Assembly: GCA_945883615.1 (NCBI GenBank)
Contig: CAMCYB010000017.1
Span: 1-35,892, forward strand
Direction: 5' to 3'
Length of the DNA stretch: 35,892 nucleotides
Source: Bordetella parapertussis
GTDB lineage: Bacteria; Pseudomonadota; Gammaproteobacteria; Burkholderiales; Burkholderiaceae_B
Numbering within the stretch: position 1 is the first letter of the stretch; every line of letters begins with the position of its first letter. Positions 25,131 to 31,245 of this stretch are shown in pieces. Below the pieces are notes generated by a model that saw only the letters and a program-made list of their open reading frames with translations, was not told the origin of the DNA and searched no databases. Made by a program: the position numbers and the translations under genes.

Positions 25131-27773
25131 ATGCAAGTTGTCGAATTTAAAGGCTTGGTTGACCGACTCAACCCACCATGCCGCGATGCACTCGAAAATG
25201 CAGCAGGTACATGCGTCAGCCGATTACAGTATGAAATAACTATTGAGCACATACTTGCTAAATTGCTTGAGAACCCTAGTGGTGACATTCAACTCATTGC
25301 CAAACAATTAGAAATTGATCCGGGTCGCTTATCACGCGCCCTTGATCATGTGATCGAAGAATTTAAAACGGGAAATAATGGTCGCCCACAATTTTCTAGT
25401 TTATTACCTGAATTATTTGCTGACGCTTGGTTAATTGCCTCGGTTGAGTTATTTGAAACCAGCATTCGTTCTGGTGCGCTATTTGCAGCCTTTGTGGCAC
25501 GATCAACCGTTTATGCAAGTGGTGCCTACACGTCTTTATTAAAAGACCTCGACAAAAATAGAATAATGGATGCACTGGCAGTTATTGCCAGCAATTCAGA
25601 TGAAAATGCGCATGCGTCGTCTGGTTTTGCTGCAGGTGCTAATGAACAAGCCGGTGCGCAAACGGGCAATACTGCCATCGCGCGTTTTTGTGAAGATTTT
25701 ACTGCAAAAGCCCGTGACGGCAAAATCGACCCCGTATTTGGACGTGATGCTGAAATTCGCCAGATGGTCGATATTCTTGCACGGCGGCGTAAAAATAACC
25801 CGATTTGCGTCGGTGACCCCGGTGTTGGCAAAACAGCGGTCGTTGAAGGGTTGGCATTGAGAATTGTTGAAGGCGACGTTCCCGAGGTTCTTAGTGGTGT
25901 CAAGATTTTAGGCCTAGACATGGGCGCACTTGAGGCGGGTGCGGGCGTTAAAGGTGAGTTTGAAAAACGGCTTCGCGGGGTTATTACCGAAATAAAGGCG
26001 TCAACAACGCCAATTTTGCTTTTTATTGATGAAGCCCATACGCTTATTGGTGCAGGCGGTGCAGCGGGTACGAACGATGCCGCAAATTTACTTAAACCGG
26101 CGCTAGCCCGTGGTGAGTTACGCACAATTGCGGCAACCACCTGGAGTGAATACAAAAAGTATTTTGAGAAAGACCCTGCCCTTGCGCGTCGCTTTGAACT
26201 GGTCAAGCTAGATGAACCAAGCGTTGCCATGGCCGTTCAAATTTTGCGCGGCCTCAAAGATAAATATGAAGAGGTTCATCGCGTTATCATTCGCGACGAT
26301 GCGCTTCATGCTGCCGCAGAGCTTTCAGACAAATACATGACGGGCAGGCAATTACCAGATAAAGCCATCGATCTGCTTGATACAGCATGCGCACGAATAA
26401 AAGTTAACCTATCTTCAAAGCCAGATTTTATTGAAGATTGCGAGCGTCAACTTCAAATGCTAGCCCGTGAAAAAAGAGGTTTGCTAAGAGATCAAGATAA
26501 TCGCATTGTCATTGACAAAAAGCGCTTAATTGAGATCGATGAGCAAACTTTAGCATTTGAGAAAGACCTCAAACTGATGCATGAAAAATTTGATGCACAA
26601 CTTGCTGCGGCTCATTTAGTGCTTGATTTAAGAAGAAATTTAATTGCTGCAAAAGCAGATACAGCCAGCGAAACGAAGCAAACCGTTATTGATACTGAAA
26701 AGTTGCTAGAAGATGCCGAGAAAAAGTTCGAAACACTTCAAAGCACAGAGAAACTTGTATTTATTGACGTATCACCTGACACCATAGCTAAGGTTGTCTC
26801 TGATCGAACCGGTGTGCCGTTGGGCAAAATATTGCGCGATCAAGCTGCCGCTGCACTCACGATGGAGAGCACCCTTAGAACACGCATAAAAGGCCAAGAC
26901 GAGGCCATGCAAGCCATAGCCGAAGTTTTAAAATCTGCACGATCAGGGTTACGTGACCCTGATCAGCCGATGGGAATTTTCTTACTGGTTGGGCCTTCAG
27001 GCACGGGTAAGACCGAAACAGCTCTCGCTGTCGCAGATGTGATGTTTGGGGGTGAACAATCGCTTACTTCTATCAACATGAGCGAGTTTCAAGAAAAACA
27101 CACGGTCAGTCGCTTAGTCGGTTCACCACCAGGGTATGTTGGTTATGGTGAAGGCGGGGTGCTGACTGAAGCGGTGCGTCAACGGCCCTACTCGACCGTT
27201 TTACTTGATGAAGTAGAAAAAGCACACTTAGATGTTGTGAACCTTTTTTATCAAGTGTTTGATAAAGGCGTTTTGTCAGACGGTGAAGGGCGAGAAATTA
27301 ACTTTCGCAATACAGTTGTTTTCTTAACGTCAAACCTCGGGCTTGATGTGATTACTGAGCTTTGTCAAAATGACGAAACCCCAGATATGGCAACCATTAC
27401 AGCCGCTATTCGCCCTATTCTTTCAAACCACTTTAAGCCTGCCCTAATGGCTCGCATGACGATTATTCCTTTTGTCACCTTATCAAAACCTGTGATGCGC
27501 GAAATTGTTGAGCTTAAAGTCAAGAAGATTGCTAGGCGTATGCAGCACAATAACAAGATAACCCTAGACATCACACCCAAAGCAGTCGACACCATTACGG
27601 CTCGCTGCACAGAGGTCGAAACGGGCGCACGTAATATTGACTTTATTCTTAAAGGAACTGTGTTGCCGTTGCTTTCAAATAGCCTGCTAGCCTTCATGTC
27701 AGGTGAGTCAGACATAACGCACGCCAAGCTTGACGCCACTGAAGACGGTCAATTTACGACAGACTTTAGCTAA
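25131..27773 (+). CDS. clpV: T6SS sheath-recycling AAA+ ATPase ClpV (TssH)
   Basis: The 880-residue protein has a ClpV N-domain (1-165), a first AAA+ module with Walker A GDPGVGKT (228-235) and Walker B LLFIDEAHT (D300, E301), a middle coiled-coil domain (about 430-540), and a second module with GPSGTGKT (621-628) and STVLLDEVEK (D693, E694). HTVSRLVGSPPGYVGYGEGG supplies the pore-loop region. The N-domain differs from ClpB and follows the ClpV pattern. It unfolds TssC and disassembles contracted sheaths in the cytoplasm. AAGGAAG lies about 10 bases before the ATG. It is followed 12 bp later by a gene of unknown family. Confidence 0.97.
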   Translation: MQVVEFKGLVDRLNPPCRDALENAAGTCVSRLQYEITIEHILAKLLENPSGDIQLIAKQLEIDPGRLSRALDHVIEEFKTGNNGRPQFSSLLPELFADAWLIASVELFETSIRSGALFAAFVARSTVYASGAYTSLLKDLDKNRIMDALAVIASNSDENAHASSGFAAGANEQAGAQTGNTAIARFCEDFTAKARDGKIDPVFGRDAEIRQMVDILARRRKNNPICVGDPGVGKTAVVEGLALRIVEGDVPEVLSGVKILGLDMGALEAGAGVKGEFEKRLRGVITEIKASTTPILLFIDEAHTLIGAGGAAGTNDAANLLKPALARGELRTIAATTWSEYKKYFEKDPALARRFELVKLDEPSVAMAVQILRGLKDKYEEVHRVIIRDDALHAAAELSDKYMTGRQLPDKAIDLLDTACARIKVNLSSKPDFIEDCERQLQMLAREKRGLLRDQDNRIVIDKKRLIEIDEQTLAFEKDLKLMHEKFDAQLAAAHLVLDLRRNLIAAKADTASETKQTVIDTEKLLEDAEKKFETLQSTEKLVFIDVSPDTIAKVVSDRTGVPLGKILRDQAAAALTMESTLRTRIKGQDEAMQAIAEVLKSARSGLRDPDQPMGIFLLVGPSGTGKTETALAVADVMFGGEQSLTSINMSEFQEKHTVSRLVGSPPGYVGYGEGGVLTEAVRQRPYSTVLLDEVEKAHLDVVNLFYQVFDKGVLSDGEGREINFRNTVVFLTSNLGLDVITELCQNDETPDMATITAAIRPILSNHFKPALMARMTIIPFVTLSKPVMREIVELKVKKIARRMQHNNKITLDITPKAVDTITARCTEVETGARNIDFILKGTVLPLLSNSLLAFMSGESDITHAKLDATEDGQFTTDFS

Positions 27774-27785
27774 GGGTTCTTTCTC

Positions 27786-28577
27786 ATGGTTGATCGTTGC
27801 GCATGGATAATCGGAATCGGAGAGGTCGAACCTGCCGTTCAATTAGTTGCCAGACAGCTCAAACCTTACGGCGTAAATATAAAAGGTCAAAAATGGCCTT
27901 TAACGCAAAGGCAAGGTTGGTTAGGTAGTGCCCAAGAAGCGGCTGGCGCTGGTGCGCATGTCGTTATTATCGTGGCTTCATCAGAAAACTATAACGATAA
28001 AGAACGACGGCGAGAGCTTTCACTATTTAGAATTATGCTTCAAACATTATTGAAACAACCCGTCGCGGGGTTTGTGATTTTAATTGACTCAACCAGTCAA
28101 CTTGACAACACAGCACTTTTTTTAGGTGTAAATATTTTAAATGATTGGGAAGTTGTTTCTGGTAGCGCATGGCCTGCAAAAGTCGTGGCACGCTTACACG
28201 TTGCTCAAAAGCTAAATTGGCCTATTAGACTAGAAATGTACGCTCAAGAAAAGCTGGGTGTCTGGCTTTCAGTTCACCCGCAACCGGGGTCTACCTCGCA
28301 GGGCTGTGTCGTCGGTGTGAGTGGCAACAATGCCGACATTAACTTCCATGCGGTAGGGCCTGCTGGAAGGCTACCCGAACGATCTTTTAATGAATATGAG
28401 CTTAAAGGTATTGAGTTTGATATTGACACCCAACACTTTAAAGCTTGGGCAGTTCAAAATACCCTAGGTCCTGACAACGCATATTATGTGCGCCTTGAAA
28501 GCGAACCCGATATCATTGCTGTGGGTGGTCTGCCCAGTGGTGAGATTGTTGATTTAAACTTGCTTCACTTTAGATAA
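27786..28577 (+). CDS. Unknown protein encoded between clpV and tssA
   Basis: No family was recognised. The 263-residue protein has no signal peptide or membrane segment. Residues 1 to about 140 suggest an alternating strand-helix domain (CAWIIGIGEVEPAVQLVARQ, HVVIIVASSENYN, PVAGFVILIDSTSQ), while the C-terminal half is richer in beta strands (LGVWLSVHPQPGSTSQGC, AYYVRLESEPDIIAVGG). There are no Walker, catalytic triad or metal motifs. AGGG precedes the ATG and only 12 bp separate it from clpV, so it is expressed with the T6SS core. A regulatory or accessory assembly role is plausible but only inferred from position. The following repeat array begins inside its stop codon. Confidence 0.75.
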   Translation: MVDRCAWIIGIGEVEPAVQLVARQLKPYGVNIKGQKWPLTQRQGWLGSAQEAAGAGAHVVIIVASSENYNDKERRRELSLFRIMLQTLLKQPVAGFVILIDSTSQLDNTALFLGVNILNDWEVVSGSAWPAKVVARLHVAQKLNWPIRLEMYAQEKLGVWLSVHPQPGSTSQGCVVGVSGNNADINFHAVGPAGRLPERSFNEYELKGIEFDIDTQHFKAWAVQNTLGPDNAYYVRLESEPDIIAVGGLPSGEIVDLNLLHFR

Positions 28578-28666
28578 GTACACAACTTAAGTACACCATT
28601 TAAATACACAACTTAAGTACACAACTTAGGTACTCAAATTAGGTACACCACTTGGGTACACAATTT
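28576..28666. repeat. Seven phased 13-bp tandem repeats before tssA
   Basis: Seven units start at 28576, 28589, 28602, 28615, 28628, 28641 and 28654: AAGTACACAACTT, AAGTACACCATTT, AAATACACAACTT, AAGTACACAACTT, AGGTACTCAAATT, AGGTACACCACTT, GGGTACACAATTT. Units 1 and 4 are identical; decay increases toward the tssA side. Each consensus unit is itself a short dyad AAGT-N5-ACTT, and identical neighbours create ACTTAAGT palindromes at the joints. The array overlaps the stop codon of the previous gene and ends 19 bases before the tssA ATG. There are no spacers, so this is not CRISPR. Confidence 0.9.
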
Positions 28667-28685
28667 TGTTCTATAGGTTTTATCA

Positions 28686-30332
28686 ATGAATCTTGACGTT
28701 GAATCACTGCTTGTTCCCATATCTGAACAATCTCCGGGTGGGTTAGATTCTCGCGAATCTGAAACGTATTCGCAAATCAGTGAAGAAATCAATAAATTAA
28801 CAAATATTAAAAGCGACAGTATTCCGAACTGGATACGTGTTGAGCAGTTAACTGTAAAGTATTTAAAAGAGCAGTCTAAAGATTTTTTAGTTTCTGCTTG
28901 GCTTGCTGAATCATGGAATCAACGCTTCGCATTAGAAGGGTTGGCTGCAGGCCTTTTATTGCAAGCTAAATTATCAGAGCAGTTTTGGGAAACAGGCTTT
29001 CCGACCGTTAAACGAATTCGCGGGCGTCGCAATGCCATACTTTGGTGGACTGATCGCGCAACAAATTGGTTAGAGTCGCAAGCCGAAGAAACGATTGCGG
29101 CTGATTTGTCACAAAAATTGCTCACTTCTGCTAATGAGCTTGACAAAATTCTTTCAGAAAAAGACCCTGAAGCACCTTTACTATCAGCGCTTATTAGTCA
29201 TTTAAGGCGTATTCCAGTTGAAGACCCACCCAAACCTGCAGAGACTTCCCCCATTTCGGGTGAAAAAGATTCAAAGACTGTCACAGACACGAGTCAAATA
29301 TCTCAGTCTTCATCATCAAATTCAGTCGCTTTAAATGCTACAGCGCCGTCATCCGCAGCGCAAAGCACTCAAAACAAGACCTTAAACCCGTCTGGCTTCA
29401 CGCAAAATACCCAAATCAATAGCTTTGAAGATCTCTACACTGCACTCAAGCCCGCTCAAGAATACTTGGCTCAATTGGGGCCTGCTTTGTATGCGTTTGA
29501 TTCTTCGAACCCTTTAGTGATTCATTTCAGTCGCTTTGCTGCGAGATCTAGTATTTTTCAATTACCCAAATCAACGAACGGTCAAACGGTTGTCTCACCA
29601 CCACCTATTGCAATCATTGATATCTTTGAAAAAATATCTAAATCAAAAAACTCACAGGGTCTTACCGAGTTTTGCGAGTCAAGAATAAGAACTTTTCCAT
29701 TTTGGCTTGATTTAGATTGCCAGTCTGCCAGTGGGTTTAGCATGATGGGGGCTGCGGGAATTCACATGCGCAACACCATAGTTGATACATTACTAAATTT
29801 TTTAGATCGCCTACCCGGCGTCGACCAATTGTTATTTTCTGATGGTACGCCCTTTGCGAGTATCGACACTTTAGCGTGGATCAAACGCTGCCGACAAGAA
29901 CGCTCGTCTGTTGGCGCGACAGATGCTTTTGATGCCGCAAAAAGCAATGCTATGACTGCGCGAGGTGAGGGAAAATCTGAACAAGCCGTAAACGAGCTAC
30001 AAACATTTATGAGCAACACAAGTAGTAAGCGTGATCAGTTTAGAGCAAGGGCTGCTTTAGTTGAAATGATCTTATCAGATCGACCTGATGCCGATTTACG
30101 ATCACTAGTTCAACCGCTTATCGATGACTGCGAAAAACAAAAACTTGATCAATGGGAACCTGAACTCGCAGCAAGTGCCTGGGCACTTAAAGCCAGAGCT
30201 GCGAGGCAAGTGATGATGAGTAAATCGCCTGATATGACAGCAGCTCAAAAAGAGGCAGCTCACGCAGAAATGCAAGAAGCCATTAAGCACCTTTCAATTG
30301 TTGACTTTGCCTCAGCAGCAAACCAATCATAA
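28686..30332 (+). CDS. tssA: T6SS cap/assembly protein TssA (ImpA N-terminal domain)
   Basis: The 548-residue protein opens with the ImpA-N domain (about 1-130): LLVPISEQSPGGLDSRESET, SIPNWIRVEQLTVKYLKEQS, SKDFLVSAWLAESW and GLAAGLLLQAKLSEQFWETG. A Ser/Pro-rich linker (about 180-245) follows, then a second helical domain and a C-terminal region with LLFSDGTPFASIDTLAWI (about residues 380-397). TssA coordinates baseplate priming and tube/sheath growth. It ends the plus arm. GGTTTT rather than a strong ribosome site lies just upstream, and the 13-bp repeat array separates it from the preceding gene, so its translation may be set apart from the rest of the operon. Confidence 0.92.
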   Translation: MNLDVESLLVPISEQSPGGLDSRESETYSQISEEINKLTNIKSDSIPNWIRVEQLTVKYLKEQSKDFLVSAWLAESWNQRFALEGLAAGLLLQAKLSEQFWETGFPTVKRIRGRRNAILWWTDRATNWLESQAEETIAADLSQKLLTSANELDKILSEKDPEAPLLSALISHLRRIPVEDPPKPAETSPISGEKDSKTVTDTSQISQSSSSNSVALNATAPSSAAQSTQNKTLNPSGFTQNTQINSFEDLYTALKPAQEYLAQLGPALYAFDSSNPLVIHFSRFAARSSIFQLPKSTNGQTVVSPPPIAIIDIFEKISKSKNSQGLTEFCESRIRTFPFWLDLDCQSASGFSMMGAAGIHMRNTIVDTLLNFLDRLPGVDQLLFSDGTPFASIDTLAWIKRCRQERSSVGATDAFDAAKSNAMTARGEGKSEQAVNELQTFMSNTSSKRDQFRARAALVEMILSDRPDADLRSLVQPLIDDCEKQKLDQWEPELAASAWALKARAARQVMMSKSPDMTAAQKEAAHAEMQEAIKHLSIVDFASAANQS

Positions 30333-30427
30333 TATTTATTTTTAAAACCAATGACTTACTTTGGTTGATGCTTAAATGATAACCGAGTTGTGATTTTTAA
30401 ATACAAAAAAACTGATTATTCACTAAA

Positions 30428-30751
30428 TCACGACTGTATTTCAATATAAGCCGCTTCAATATTTTGATGAAATGATTCGGGCAAACTGGCCCATTGGTAC
30501 ACGTCAACAAGTACTGGTAAGCTACTTTCTTGCAGTGCAACAATAAGACTATCTAAACCCATGACGTCTTGTTTGAGATCACTTTTATTGCGCAAAACAA
30601 GATCAAGATCGCTACCCTCGTGAGCTTGACCTGTCACCCGACTACCGTAAACCCATACCTGAGCTTGAGGTGTTTGATTAGCTAAGATAGCTTTCAACGC
30701 GGCGAAATGCTGTGCAGGCAAATCAATCTTAGACGACTCAAGCTGCGGCAT
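30428..30751 (-). CDS. mntA: MntA-like nucleotidyltransferase antitoxin (MNT domain)
   Basis: The protein has the minimal nucleotidyltransferase signature G-S-X10-D-X-D in VWVYGSRVTGQAHEGSDLDL, plus a third acidic position in PVLVDVYQW. In the HepT/MntA system this enzyme adenylylates a tyrosine of the HEPN toxin and silences it. I chose the ATG at 30749-30751 (107 residues) because it gives the family-like N-terminus MPQLESSKIDLPAQHF and a 14-bp overlap with the toxin gene; an ATG at 30788-30790 adds 13 atypical residues. Neither has a strong ribosome site. It is convergent with tssA, 95 bp away. Confidence 0.85.
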   Translation of the reverse strand: MPQLESSKIDLPAQHFAALKAILANQTPQAQVWVYGSRVTGQAHEGSDLDLVLRNKSDLKQDVMGLDSLIVALQESSLPVLVDVYQWASLPESFHQNIEAAYIEIQS

Positions 30752-31076
30752 CAAAAACCCGTTGTATTTGCTTTGCCAAATGGCGCACATCTTTAAGGTA
30801 AACGGGCAATAGTTTTAGTGTCTCGTTTGCAAACCCTTTGCCATAATCGTGAGCGGTACTGTTGCGATTGGCTCTATACGCTAACCACCGCTCGACCTCT
30901 GCTATGTTAAGTACGCCATGCTTACCGGCATAACGCAGAACGTCATTAAAGACCCAAGTATCAACTGTACGTGGCGATGCCTCAAACGACTTTAGTGCTT
31001 TACGTAACAACTTACCCGCTGTTTCTAGGGAAAGCTCAAAGCTTTTAATGGCTGCATTTCGATAGAGATCAAACAT
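30738..31076 (-). CDS. hepT: HepT-like HEPN toxin (nucleotidyltransferase substrate-binding family), N-terminally interrupted
   Basis: The 112-residue frame resembles HEPN proteins of the HI0074 type: YRNAAIKSFELSLETAGKLL, then SPRTVDTWVFNDVLRYAGKHG and RNSTAHDYG. R71-NSTA-H76-D-Y78 is an exact R-X4-H-X-Y motif, the RNase active site of HepT plus the tyrosine modified by MntA. The usual proteins carry about 30 more N-terminal residues; these are present upstream in the same frame but cut off by a TAG at 31101-31103. The ATG at 31074-31076 lacks a ribosome site, so the toxin may be lost, weakly made, or made by readthrough. The overlap with mntA is normal for the pair. Confidence 0.85.
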   Translation of the reverse strand: MFDLYRNAAIKSFELSLETAGKLLRKALKSFEASPRTVDTWVFNDVLRYAGKHGVLNIAEVERWLAYRANRNSTAHDYGKGFANETLKLLPVYLKDVRHLAKQIQRVFDAAA

Positions 31077-31097
31077 GACACTGTCAGGCTCATGACG

Positions 31098-31172
31098 ATG
31101 CTACTCAAGCGCGCTCAGTGCTTGAGCGAGCGTGTCGATTGTGCGGTTCAGATGGTCGACATTGAGTAGCAT
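31098..31172. repeat. Perfect 11-bp inverted repeat spanning the start and the amber codon of the HEPN toxin
   Basis: ATGCTACTCAA (31098-31108) and TTGAGTAGCAT (31162-31172) are perfect reverse complements, 53 bases apart. On the toxin strand one arm contains the start codon and the other contains the amber TAG, whose bases pair with the CTA of codon 2. Between them lie further dyads, TCAAGC/GCTTGA (31105-31110, 31120-31125) and CGCTCA/TGAGCG (31112-31117, 31123-31128), so the 5' end of the toxin message is highly structured. Confidence 0.8.
31101..31172 (-). pseudogene. Detached N-terminus of the HEPN toxin ending in an amber codon
   Basis: From the ATG at 31170-31172 the frame reads MLLNVDHLNRTIDTLAQALS then ALE and TAG. 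This is the first helix expected for HI0074-type HEPN proteins. Eight sense codons after the TAG (HRHEPDSV) lead in the same frame into MFDLYRNAA of the toxin. A single change from CAG (Gln) to TAG would explain the break. An assembly or sequencing error is the other explanation. Confidence 0.7.
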
Positions 31173-31245
31173 GGCGCGAGTATAAAGTTAATTGATCCAA
31201 TATTATGATGCCTAATCAAATTAACGTATTGTGTATTGTACTTTT

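Noticed and set aside
25526..26230. 234-residue antisense frame inside clpV
   Set aside because: Low-complexity Ser/Ala/Pro composition typical of the complement of a coding gene; clpV motifs cover the same bases.
28576..28666. Tandem 13-bp repeats as a CRISPR array or replication iterons
   Set aside because: Units abut with no spacers, no cas genes are nearby, and there is no replication initiator gene or origin context.
31098..31169. Plus-strand 23-codon frame starting at the other arm of the inverted repeat (MLLKRAQCLSERVDCAVQMV...)
   Set aside because: It is a by-product of the repeat; the minus-strand frame continues into the HEPN toxin and explains the sequence better.
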